IMG/VR virus record: IMGVR_UViG_3300030107_000472
Coordinates: 1-31,436 of that record
Reading direction: 5' to 3' (one strand)
DNA: 31,436 nucleotides
Source of the DNA: a virus
The notes below the pieces were generated by a model. The model was not told where the DNA came from and did not search any database. It worked only from the letters and a program-made list of their open reading frames with translations. The stretch's first letter is position 1. Every line of letters starts with the position of its first letter. Shown one piece after another: positions 15,001 through 22,331 of the stretch. Made by a program: the position numbers and the translations under genes.

Positions 15001-15821
15001 CCTGCTTCAAATAACTCTTGAGACTTTTTACTTCTAGGTCTAAATGGTGCTGCTATATATTTATCAACAAGTCTTTCAAATCTAGAATTACTATATGCTA
15101 ATTCTTTACCTTTTTTACCCACAATACCTGCTACCTTACCTGCACCATACGCAAAAGGAGCTATTGCAACACCCTCTATTAAAAATTTTCCTCTATTTTG
15201 TAACCTACGTAACGCCTCGTCTTCGGTATCATTTTTTTGATCTCTGTCTAAATCTGTACCTATATTAAAAGAGTCACCAAAAGTTCCTATATCTTCTACA
15301 TCATATATTAGTGAGGCCCCTACCGCACCACCTGTTGTAGTTGCAGCGAATCTACCAACACCTGCAGCTTTATTTAATTTAGCTGCTTGTTCTTTTGCTT
15401 TTTGTAAATTTTTACCCGTCTTACCTACTAATGATACTCTTTTACCTTTTTGTATAGCATTGATTGTTTTTGTTGCTATCTGTCCTGCTATTTTTGCACC
15501 TCTTGCAGCTGGTATACCAACTTGAACTAACGCCTCTGTTATTCTTCCAGCAGCTGTGTCTCTAGCTCTATCTTCTAGACCAGATAATACATCGCCCACA
15601 ACACTGTCATCTATAAATTTTTCTAAGTTAGCGACTGCACTATCACTTATAGGTACATCTTCACCTCTTGCAGCATCATATACTTCTGCTGCAACCGATG
15701 CTAAACCCACTGGTATTTTAATTAATCCAGAACCAATACCTGCTGCTATAGATACTGCTAAATTAGTTTCGTTATCTTTTTCTTCTTTATAAAGTTTATT
15801 TGGATCGAATGGAGATACCAT
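12024..15821 (-). CDS. Large virion protein, probable internal/ejection protein (1265 aa)
   Basis: This is the longest gene here. The N-terminus is short and polar, then hydrophobic/amphipathic (LAVSIAAGIGSGLIKIPVGL, ~21-40). Ala/Gly-rich segments follow near 150-190 and 210-235, then a long Lys/Asn/Phe-rich helical middle, a hydrophobic stretch near ~640-700, and a Pro-rich C-terminus (PTASMPVSPMPNIPP) ending in LTRTEEALLSPEEKVIAG. I recall this end, a P-rich linker then LTxTExALLSxEEK, in marine phage virion proteins. Size, amphipathic segments and position between other structural genes and lysis suit a T7 gp16-like internal protein that enters the cell with DNA. No lytic transglycosylase motif was found. 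AGGAG 5 nt before ATG 15821. Confidence 0.7.
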   Translation of the reverse strand: MVSPFDPNKLYKEEKDNETNLAVSIAAGIGSGLIKIPVGLASVAAEVYDAARGEDVPISDSAVANLEKFIDDSVVGDVLSGLEDRARDTAAGRITEALVQVGIPAARGAKIAGQIATKTINAIQKGKRVSLVGKTGKNLQKAKEQAAKLNKAAGVGRFAATTTGGAVGASLIYDVEDIGTFGDSFNIGTDLDRDQKNDTEDEALRRLQNRGKFLIEGVAIAPFAYGAGKVAGIVGKKGKELAYSNSRFERLVDKYIAAPFRPRSKKSQELFEAGMRVEGQEGAAAIVAKDLVKDIDESFKTIFDKSMPAAERIKNKDAILTQMDDLLKTADDKIINNEFRFTGFKKNKIQDFRKSLNNIKVGKKQQDELVSSLINSKKAFNRMQTDLLQGGNLTTQNKNELTDFFSQRLKSTLSNDYKIFENNKLFKSTNYVPTDEKRQAVAQIFQNYAKANKVKNYGKTDALLDVDRVLQNVKMDPVTKAPVFKFESKSALYDGVVQEVNIAKAISTNKFDKRDLITGQQDLKAFRELFGEIKDARRTIVNNMQAMATVTARDKFYNTIVQSGKIVFDSPTKAQLNLPNRPGYTMGRRGMQIKSPLGEEIYTNPMNGKFTSSEFEEAIKFAESMPFDNLMKEGIYRYLIAMPKGVAQVAKTVLGPFTHMRNFTSAVAFSLGTGNLFKNPAFVLQNFKKSFNTIQPQLLYRNLPEDQAFYQFLLDEGVVNSSSTFQDVQGLLKDISKGGDVINRVFGKLGRRMNKVFRGAQDLYVAEDDFYKIYNYLAEFDNLKNAYKGAIPDLELAKRAASIVRNTVPNYAYVSDFVKGLRRSPLGNFVSFPAEIIRTSMNITQQGIRELKDPALRSIGARRLIGFGTAVSIIPPTVVEGFRGLYGITRDELSGMRRFLPEWSRESTIVPNKDKEGNLYYTDFSHGFAYDTVINPVQSVIANVEGLDEEPLMKGLVDGVGKGVGRIVEPFISESIWTQAISDLFIRAGRTKEGKQLWNPEDFEGNKMFGGLKHLADALAPLSFQQLKRLGQAAIYGEDPDTGRDLSFAGEAAGFFGFRNIKMDIPKSMNYKITDYNGRLRKSRAFIPRPEGNRKPQEIIDGIIKGNSTFFEAMKDMKKDIQAMEDLGFSDKEIATIFDRRGLDADYGLIKKNKFKPFGLARGQIEAFLRNAEENNYDNPVDRTTLREINRIIRRLSKLTLDDIFPNVNLEVERGATFTLPTASMPVSPMPNIPPVTQQKNPITNLTRTEEALLSPEEKVIAGRT

Positions 15822-15829
15822 TTGTACTC

Positions 15830-16657
15830 CTATCTTTTAACATCTACTGGTGTAAATGGTTGTTCTGCCTCTGGTCCGTTAAATATAAAAAATTTATCTT
15901 GTTCACCTGAGTAATAAACTTTACCAGGTTCATAATCTTTTCTTTTTTCCTCTATAATTATAAGAGGTGCAGCTGCAAAATCTATTTCAGGATTATTTTC
16001 TTCTAAAGTTTTATAATCTTGCACTACTGTTACTTGATTTTTAACTATAGGTGCATCACGAATTGGGTCCATTCCAGGTTGTCTTAAAGCAATATCAACA
16101 AGGTTATCTATAGTTTCTTGTCTTTTTTCACCTGGTCTATCAGCGACACCAAACTCTTTTGTTTGTAATAATCTTCTAATACCTTCATTAACACTGCTAT
16201 ATAATCCAGCATCATATCCTTCTTCAGCCTGTTTCATAATTGCAGATCTAGAATCTTCATCTAGATTTTTTAACATTTGTAATTCTACATTTCGTTCAAA
16301 CTCTCTTTTAGATTGTGCTTCTGCAAATTTAGCAGCTTGAAACTGTGAAAATGGTTCTTTTGCTGACTCTGCAGCTGTTGCAAATATATTGCCTCTTGGT
16401 GTTGCAGATGCAAGATTTAAACCAAACTGTGTTAAAAAACCTGGTAGTGTTCCCATGCCAAGTCCTACTCCTTGTGGATTTAAAAATCCAGCTGCTGGTT
16501 TAGGTTTTTCTGCTACTGGTGCCATTGGTCTTTGAATAAATCTTCTTGCATCAGCGCCTCCACCATTTTGGTAATTTTGTCTATCAAGTCCTGACGTAAT
16601 ACCAGTTCCTGTAGAACCACCCATTCTAAACATTGGTCTTTTTAATATTCTATTCAT
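15830..16657 (-). CDS. Putative virion protein with KRPMFRMGG N-terminus (275 aa)
   Basis: The protein starts MNRILKRPMFRMGGSTGTGI; the KRPMFRMGG motif is one I recall at the start of structural proteins in marine phages. A Gly/Pro-rich linker (~30-70) is followed by a helical, Gln/Glu-rich region (FSQFQAAKFAEAQSKREFER) and a beta-rich C-terminus (KVYYSGEQDKFFIFNGPEAE). It lies between the Gln/Ala-rich virion protein and the large internal protein, with a TAATG junction to the former, so a core/ejection role is likely. No enzymatic motif is present. The function is inferred from position. Confidence 0.65.
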   Translation of the reverse strand: MNRILKRPMFRMGGSTGTGITSGLDRQNYQNGGGADARRFIQRPMAPVAEKPKPAAGFLNPQGVGLGMGTLPGFLTQFGLNLASATPRGNIFATAAESAKEPFSQFQAAKFAEAQSKREFERNVELQMLKNLDEDSRSAIMKQAEEGYDAGLYSSVNEGIRRLLQTKEFGVADRPGEKRQETIDNLVDIALRQPGMDPIRDAPIVKNQVTVVQDYKTLEENNPEIDFAAAPLIIIEEKRKDYEPGKVYYSGEQDKFFIFNGPEAEQPFTPVDVKR

Positions 16658-17640
16658 TATCTAGATCCTAAGTAAAGGCCTCCTAATGTAGTTGCAATAC
16701 CAAGAGCGGACTGTAGTGGTGTTGGATTAGGTACGAACTCCTGCCTTGTTCCGCCTGGATATCCACCCATTAATCCTGTTACTTGTGCAGCGTATCTATC
16801 TAATTGTTGTTGTGGTGCAAATGCTGCTTGTCTTGATGCTTCTGTTTGTGCATCAAGTTGTGCTTGGTTCAATGATCTGTCGATTGCGCCCAATGTTCCA
16901 AGTTGTCCTATATCTGCTCTTTGTAAAGAAGGAACTAGTGATGCTAGTCCTGTTTGAAATTGTCCTAAATTTGCTTGAGCTGAACTTAAACCAAATCTAT
17001 TTGCAATGTCTTGCTGTCTAGCAGCTGCTGCTTGACCAAAACCTTGTTGCAATAAACCTGCTTGTAGTAACGCTCTTTCTCTTGCTGCCCCCGTGCCCAA
17101 CTCAGCGAGTTGCACCCCCGCTCGACCACTGCCGAGCACACCCAAAGCTGCTTGTTGATCTCGTACCTTTTGTTCTTGAATTTGTTGGTTACGATCAAAT
17201 TCTGCTAGTGTAGTGTCAATAACTTGTTGTTGAAATGGGGACATAAATTGTCCAACATCTTGTTGAAAAGCTGTTGCTCCGGTTCCGATTCCACCTAGTG
17301 TAGTTCCAGCTGCACCAACTTGTTGTTGTGCTGCCGTTACAAATGGTGCAAAAGAACCTAATCCTGCTTGTGCTAATGTTCTTGCGTCTTGTTCTCTTTG
17401 ACTTAGTCCTGCAACTTGTGGTGCAAGTCCTGCTAAACTTTGTTGTCTTGTTGTAAATGCTCTGGCTGCATCTTGTCTTGCTTTAAAACCTTCTGCTGTT
17501 TCACCTGGTTGTTGTGAAATACCTGCAATACCTGTTGCAACTGTAGGAATACCAGATTGTGCCGTGATCTGTGTTGCAAGATCTTTACCTAGTGTTTCTA
17601 CAAATGGTGCGGGTAATGTTCTTTGTTCTGTAACAGCCAT
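16657..17640 (-). CDS. Ala/Gln-rich internal virion-like protein (327 aa)
   Basis: The sequence is dominated by Ala, Gln and Gly, with long helices such as RQQSLAGLAPQVAGLSQREQ, FQQQVIDTTLAEFDRNQQIQ and ERALLQAGLLQQGFGQAAA. The conserved-looking turn LGVLGSGRAGVQLAELG (~167-183) is encoded by an unusually GC-rich, palindromic patch (17089-17150). The C-terminus is hydrophobic (LQSALGIATTLGGLYLGSR) and could touch a membrane. The composition and place in the structural run recall T7 gp14-type inner core proteins that form a channel during DNA ejection, but there is no sequence proof. It is joined to both neighbours by one-base stop/start overlaps. Confidence 0.65.
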   Translation of the reverse strand: MAVTEQRTLPAPFVETLGKDLATQITAQSGIPTVATGIAGISQQPGETAEGFKARQDAARAFTTRQQSLAGLAPQVAGLSQREQDARTLAQAGLGSFAPFVTAAQQQVGAAGTTLGGIGTGATAFQQDVGQFMSPFQQQVIDTTLAEFDRNQQIQEQKVRDQQAALGVLGSGRAGVQLAELGTGAARERALLQAGLLQQGFGQAAAARQQDIANRFGLSSAQANLGQFQTGLASLVPSLQRADIGQLGTLGAIDRSLNQAQLDAQTEASRQAAFAPQQQLDRYAAQVTGLMGGYPGGTRQEFVPNPTPLQSALGIATTLGGLYLGSR

Positions 17641-19427
17641 TATAATACTTCCTCTAATCTTTGTGATGTTTGAAACATACTTCTTGCGCCTTGTTTGCCT
17701 TGCGATTCTTCAGATACGTCACCTCCGGCCTCGAGGTTCTTCATCATGTTATACATAACTTCTGCGCCTTTGTCTACATTTCCATCGCCAGCGTTTCTAA
17801 CAGCATCTGCTGTAAATACAAACTCATTCTTAGATAATCTAGCAGGTACATCATCTGCTTTCTCCATACGTCCTATAGGCACAAAACCACCCTCAGCTCT
17901 TAAATCCATCTCTTGTCCACCCATATCTAATAGTGGCATAGTCTTTTTAGCCACTGGTTCTTTAGAACCCTCAGCAAAAGCAAATCTACTACCAGCAATG
18001 CCAGGAGCTTGAAAAGCAAAAGGGTTTCTTCTAATAGCTTCTAAATTTATATTAGGTCCAACACCAGTTGATGATAGACCCTCTCCTTGTTCCTCTTCTT
18101 CTTGAAATAGTAATGGTGCTGCTGATAATGCTCCACCTAGCGCTAACATACCACCACCTGTCAGACCACTTCCTAGTGTTCCTTTTTTAAATAAAAAATT
18201 CATAAGAGGGGATTTTGCACCAAAACCACCACCTAATTTTAAAGCTAAAGCTCCTAATCCTATTTTACCAATAGGACTTTTAACTATTTTTTTAACAGCT
18301 CTTTTTGCTTTTTTAACTAACTTACCTAAAAAATATTGTTGTCTACCTGCAGCATCCATAATGCCTCCACCTATCATACCGCCATCTGCTACTTTGTAAA
18401 AATTCCTAACTTCTTCTAATGTAGCTGGATCTTTAGGATTATTGAATGGAGCAATATTTTGTAATATTTCTTCATCTGAAAGACCCATTATATTTCTTAA
18501 ATTTTTTTGAGGACCAGATAACATTTTTTGTTGTTGTTTAGTTAATCCAGCCATTAAATTTCCTATATCACCAAGTTGATCTTCTTCAATTAATTGTTTT
18601 TGTTCTGGTGTTAAACTCATGTCACTTTCATTTATTCTTGGTATTAAACTCATGTCATCATCAATTGTTATTTTTGGTGTTGTTTTACTTTGTAATTGAT
18701 CTAAATAACTTCTTGCAAAAGGTAAATTAGGATCTACTTGATCTAATAAAGTAGTATCATCTTCATCGGTGGTTACACCTTTAGGACTTCTCATCTTATC
18801 AAAAAAATCTGCTAAAGTTTTTGATGATTTAAATTTATTAAAAGTTCCTGGAACAGACATAATTCCTCTAGCTGCAAGACCAATAAAAGGATTAACAAAT
18901 CCTAATATAGTAGCTAAAGGATTAAAACCAAATCTACCAGGTCTCCTCATATCAATTACATTTCTTCGCTCCCTAATGCCTAGATCTCTAGCTTGTTTTC
19001 TTTCTGCTGCTTGAAATATTTCTTTTTGGTTTCTTACTCTGTTTTCAAAAGCAGATTTAGTTTCTGTTGGTCCTCTACCAGAAAATCCTCTTCCTTCCAT
19101 AGCCCCACCACTAGCTTCTGTATCTCCACCAGCTGCTCCAGCTCCACCAATATCACCAAAACTATCTAGTGACATAATTCCTGATGGACCCATATTAGGA
19201 CCTTTATCTAATGATCCATGTATGTCTTTTTTAAGTATTAAATCTTTTTCTGCTTTTGTAATATATGCAAGTTCTGTTGGCGGTGCATCAGGACTAGATT
19301 GCCATTTTCTAGGTGCAACAACTTGTGGTTGTTTACCAAGGTAGTTATCAACACCACCCTGTACAACGGGATCTTTACTGCCTTTTTTTAACATCTGTCT
19401 TGCTTGTTGTGCTCTAGTTATTGCCAT
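17640..19427 (-). CDS. Large virion-type protein with KNEFVFTADAVRNAG C-terminal module (595 aa)
   Basis: The N-terminus is basic (MAITRAQQARQMLKKGSKDP). A Gly-rich part with hydrophobic patches (RFGFNPLATILGFVNPFIGL, ~175-195; KKAKRAVKKIVKSPIGKIGL then GGGMLALGGALSAAPLL, ~375-445) suggests membrane interaction. The C-terminus holds EGGFVPIGRMEKADDVPARL followed by SKNEFVFTADAVRNAG and KGAEVMYNMMKNLEAGG, a module I recall in many marine phage proteins from very different phages. Its job is unknown; repeated association with virion genes suggests packaging or ejection. The ATG at 19427 lacks a strong ribosome site. Confidence 0.65.
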   Translation of the reverse strand: MAITRAQQARQMLKKGSKDPVVQGGVDNYLGKQPQVVAPRKWQSSPDAPPTELAYITKAEKDLILKKDIHGSLDKGPNMGPSGIMSLDSFGDIGGAGAAGGDTEASGGAMEGRGFSGRGPTETKSAFENRVRNQKEIFQAAERKQARDLGIRERRNVIDMRRPGRFGFNPLATILGFVNPFIGLAARGIMSVPGTFNKFKSSKTLADFFDKMRSPKGVTTDEDDTTLLDQVDPNLPFARSYLDQLQSKTTPKITIDDDMSLIPRINESDMSLTPEQKQLIEEDQLGDIGNLMAGLTKQQQKMLSGPQKNLRNIMGLSDEEILQNIAPFNNPKDPATLEEVRNFYKVADGGMIGGGIMDAAGRQQYFLGKLVKKAKRAVKKIVKSPIGKIGLGALALKLGGGFGAKSPLMNFLFKKGTLGSGLTGGGMLALGGALSAAPLLFQEEEEQGEGLSSTGVGPNINLEAIRRNPFAFQAPGIAGSRFAFAEGSKEPVAKKTMPLLDMGGQEMDLRAEGGFVPIGRMEKADDVPARLSKNEFVFTADAVRNAGDGNVDKGAEVMYNMMKNLEAGGDVSEESQGKQGARSMFQTSQRLEEVL

Positions 19428-19436
19428 CGTACCATT

Positions 19437-19607
19437 CTATTTTGTTTTACTAAATAAATCAAGACTAGGCATTATGACAGTTACGTCTCTTCTAATGTCT
19501 TCAGGGGGTATATTTTTAGCTTTCCACTCAGAGTCATTTTTATACTCCTCGCCTGTCTTTTTATTTGTTATTTTTTCTATTATCTTTTCTGGTTTAAATT
19601 CTTGCAT
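19437..19607 (-). CDS. Small conserved hypothetical protein (56 aa)
   Basis: ATG 19607 overlaps the stop of the upstream gene (TAATG) and the frame ends at TAG 19437-19439. The product is charged and soluble (MQEFKPEKIIEKITNKKTGE, then SEWKAKNIPPEDIRRDVTVI and MPSLDLFSKTK). The last part, I-R-R-D-V-T-V-I-M-P-S-L-D-L-F, looks conserved and strand-like. The frame fills the otherwise unexplained 180-nt gap between two structural genes. No function is known. Coupling and protein-like composition support it. Confidence 0.7.
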   Translation of the reverse strand: MQEFKPEKIIEKITNKKTGEEYKNDSEWKAKNIPPEDIRRDVTVIMPSLDLFSKTK

Positions 19608-19945
19608 TATGTTACCTCTCTTGGCTGTATTTCTAATATAGAAGCCACAACGTGCAGCTCATTCGCGTCGCTAGCCTGTACTTTTAAAACCTCACTCTCC
19701 TCTACCACAAGAGGGTGAGTTAATAGTTCTGTTGTTGTATTTGTTGCTATAGTCTTTGATTTAAAAAGAGTAAATATATTAGAAGAAGCATCCACTAAAG
19801 TTACGTCTATATTACAACCAGATCCCGAATCATTAGCCACTAATAAAGATTTAACTAAAGATGTTTTTGCTGTAGGCACAGTGTATAGAGTTGTTAGATC
19901 AGTTGTAGTTAAATCTACTTTTTTATTTATAAAATTATTAGCCAT
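19607..19945 (-). CDS. Beta-rich putative virion protein (112 aa)
   Basis: The product is Thr/Val/Ser-rich with alternating strands (LTTTDLTTLYTVPTAKTSLV, SLLVANDSGSGCNIDVTLVD, ESEVLKVQASDANELHVVAS). It resembles small beta-sandwich structural proteins seen beside tail genes of marine phages, and has the same strand order as the 122-aa protein at 27259-27627. Start and stop overlap neighbours by one base (TAATG on both sides). No enzyme motif. A decoration, tail-attachment or fibre-adaptor role is likely from context, not proven. Confidence 0.65.
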   Translation of the reverse strand: MANNFINKKVDLTTTDLTTLYTVPTAKTSLVKSLLVANDSGSGCNIDVTLVDASSNIFTLFKSKTIATNTTTELLTHPLVVEESEVLKVQASDANELHVVASILEIQPREVT

Positions 19946-20109
19946 TAGTTTATGAAAAAATTAAAAGCTTCTAATTCTTCTTTTAATTCTTGTTGATAAG
20001 TTGTGTTTAGTTTTTGAATTACACCATCTAAATCTCTAGCTTGAGCCTCTGCTACAGTGTAGTCATATTCTTGTGCAGGTCTAGTTATAATCTGTGTAAT
20101 TTTTGCCAT
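19945..20109 (-). CDS. Small conserved helical protein (54 aa)
   Basis: ATG 20109 overlaps the stop of the tail tubular-like gene (TAATG), and the TAA at 19945-19947 overlaps the next ATG. The product begins MAKITQIITRPAQEYDYTVA and continues as a Gln/Glu-rich helix (ARDLDGVIQKLNTTYQQELK) ending EAFNFFIN. I recall near-identical small proteins at this position, next to the tail tubular-like gene, in uncultured marine phages. It has no signal peptide or membrane helix. A chaperone or tail assembly role would fit, but this is unsupported beyond synteny. Confidence 0.75.
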   Translation of the reverse strand: MAKITQIITRPAQEYDYTVAEAQARDLDGVIQKLNTTYQQELKEELEAFNFFIN

Positions 20110-22295
20110 TATCTTCTTCCATCGGGTTGTGTGTCTAATTTAAAGGTTCCTAACTTCCAACTTTGTTCAGCAGCCACATTTTCTATTTTTAAAGATATGG
20201 CTCTAGCTCTAGCTCTTGTATCTACCTTAGTCGTAGATGATGTGACATCAAAAGGGCCAAGAGGTGATCCTGTTTGACTGCTATTAGAATAATTTTTTAA
20301 TTGCAATGTAACTCTAGTGCTTCCTGTTTGTGATATAAAATCTGGTATAAATCTTCTTATCTTCATTATAAACTCACCATCTCCCCTAAACGTTGCAACA
20401 CCTGTTTGTTGACCTTGCGCGGTTCTTTGTGCTGTGATATCAAAATCTCCTGATTCAATGTTTGATGTTACGGCAGTTATAGTACCATTCTTATTTTGAT
20501 CAGTTCCAATCTCATGCTCATAGTACGCAGTTCGACCTTCAGTATTACCAACAACATCAAAAGATGTATCAGTTGAAGCATCATATTCTGTTGCGTGAGG
20601 TGTTCCAAAAACAGCGGAATCTCTCCACATAGTTCTTGCAAGTGATCCTACAGTCCATACTGGTCTTTGTGGTGACGAATCAAAATAATTATAAGTAACT
20701 TGTTTATTAATTACATCTGATGTAGCGGACGGGTAAAACCATATAACTTCACCAAAAAGATTATTTAAACCAGCGGATACCATTTGATTTCCTGATGCTA
20801 AATTTATGTCATCATAAACATGATCTTCTACCAAACACGGTAATGATTCTAATCTACCACCATATCTAAAGAAACCATTCTCTGACATCCAGTATGCAGC
20901 ACCATCAACTTCTACACATGCATTTTGTCCAACTAGTCCACAGTTAGTTCCAACCTGTGCAAACGCAAAAGTAAAAGGAGATCCGACAAAACGTTGTGTA
21001 AATAATGCCGTATCTGTCCAAACGTAAATCGCATCTCTACCTCTAATAGCTCCTCTGATCTGTGATCCGTCAGCTAGTCTTTGTGTACCGGCTGTATTAG
21101 TTGCTGTAGGTGTATAAGTGTTTATATCCTCTTGATCAGAAAATCTTATAAACATATCATCTTGTGTGCCAGTGTCACCTATAGTTGTTTCTGTTCCAAA
21201 GAATACTAAGTGACGATCTGGTGTAGACACTAACATGTGTCTTGATGCTGTAGGTGCTCCTGTGATAATCGAGGCTCTTGTTTCTGTTGCATTACCTAAA
21301 CTAGAGTCCCAAGAAAAAACAGCACTATCGTGTATCAAACAAATAGCTTTATCACCAAAATTATCTATAGACCACATACCTGGGTCTAAAGCTAAACCCT
21401 CCTGTGTTTGTTCATTCCACGCACCATAGTCTGTACCATTAGTAACAGTAACTCCATCACTGTGAGATGCAGCTGTAGTCCCTCTAGCACCTCGAGTTAC
21501 ACCCGTTAAAGTATTACCACTTATACCTGTGTATTGTATCATTTCTGTTCCAATTAAAACAAAACTAGTCCCCGTAGATGGAAACTGCACTGCGCTTGTT
21601 AAAACTATGGTTGTTGTGCTAGCATCTATTGCACCATTTAAAGTAGTTGTTACAGCTCCTGTATCTTCACCTCCATAAGAACCTAGACCCCAGCCATAAC
21701 CTTTTTCTTGAACAGCTGTGCCTACAGGATAGTAATGTTGCACTCTAATACCACCTGATGTTGTTGCACCAGATCCTGATTCATTTGATGGCATTGTAAT
21801 TGTTAAAGTTGTAGATGTTGGAATGGAAGTTACCATAAATTTTTTATCATCAAAATCAGATGCTCCAAAATTAGAATCAGTTATTGTAGTGAAATTATCT
21901 AATAATATAATATCGTTTTTATTAATGTTATGTGCAGTGCTAAACGTAATTGTAACAGACGCTGATCCGTTAGTTGTGCTAAATGCATTTGTAAGCGTTG
22001 TTGTAGTTTTAATTGGGTGTATATCATAAAAGACATCTCCAGAAAATGCGTATAGTATTCTATTAGTTCCAACTATAGCGTATCTTCTACCTGCGCTATT
22101 TACAAAATGATGTAATCCTCTAGCAGCTCCTGTCAATTCATTAGAATTTAATTGCCCTAATTGATTCCAACCCCCTATTTTTTCAGGAATACCATATCTA
22201 AACCTCACGTTATCACAGTTTATCCACTGACCTTCTGCTCCTGTGGGTGTAATCTGTTTGTTTATACCTGGTTGGAAACCTATCTTTTGTAACAT
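20109..22295 (-). CDS. Tail tubular/nozzle-like structural protein (728 aa)
   Basis: The N-terminus (MLQKIGFQPGINKQITPTGA, EGQWINCDNVRFRYGIPEKI, GGW) is the typical opening of podovirus tail nozzle or DNA-stabilisation proteins, where repeated W..G/P blades form a beta-propeller. Later blades carry W-containing turns (YGAWNEQTQEGLALDPGMWS, AIYVWTDTALFTQ, GAAYWMSENGFFRYGG, RPVWTVGSLARTMWRDS). An inserted Thr/Ser-rich region at ~95-280 looks like Ig-like strands. The length is close to T7 gp12-type proteins (~790 aa). It should form the tail tube tip for DNA ejection. ATG 22295 has a GGGG site 4 nt upstream. It lies next to the oxygenase cassette. Confidence 0.75.
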   Translation of the reverse strand: MLQKIGFQPGINKQITPTGAEGQWINCDNVRFRYGIPEKIGGWNQLGQLNSNELTGAARGLHHFVNSAGRRYAIVGTNRILYAFSGDVFYDIHPIKTTTTLTNAFSTTNGSASVTITFSTAHNINKNDIILLDNFTTITDSNFGASDFDDKKFMVTSIPTSTTLTITMPSNESGSGATTSGGIRVQHYYPVGTAVQEKGYGWGLGSYGGEDTGAVTTTLNGAIDASTTTIVLTSAVQFPSTGTSFVLIGTEMIQYTGISGNTLTGVTRGARGTTAASHSDGVTVTNGTDYGAWNEQTQEGLALDPGMWSIDNFGDKAICLIHDSAVFSWDSSLGNATETRASIITGAPTASRHMLVSTPDRHLVFFGTETTIGDTGTQDDMFIRFSDQEDINTYTPTATNTAGTQRLADGSQIRGAIRGRDAIYVWTDTALFTQRFVGSPFTFAFAQVGTNCGLVGQNACVEVDGAAYWMSENGFFRYGGRLESLPCLVEDHVYDDINLASGNQMVSAGLNNLFGEVIWFYPSATSDVINKQVTYNYFDSSPQRPVWTVGSLARTMWRDSAVFGTPHATEYDASTDTSFDVVGNTEGRTAYYEHEIGTDQNKNGTITAVTSNIESGDFDITAQRTAQGQQTGVATFRGDGEFIMKIRRFIPDFISQTGSTRVTLQLKNYSNSSQTGSPLGPFDVTSSTTKVDTRARARAISLKIENVAAEQSWKLGTFKLDTQPDGRR

Positions 22296-22331
22296 AATAC
22301 CCCATTATACCTGAGTTTTTTAAAAAATATA

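Noticed and set aside
22296-22331. Terminator between oxygenase cassette and tail tubular-like gene
   Set aside because: There is an A/T run (TTTTTTAAAAAA) but no GC stem, so no terminator is claimed.
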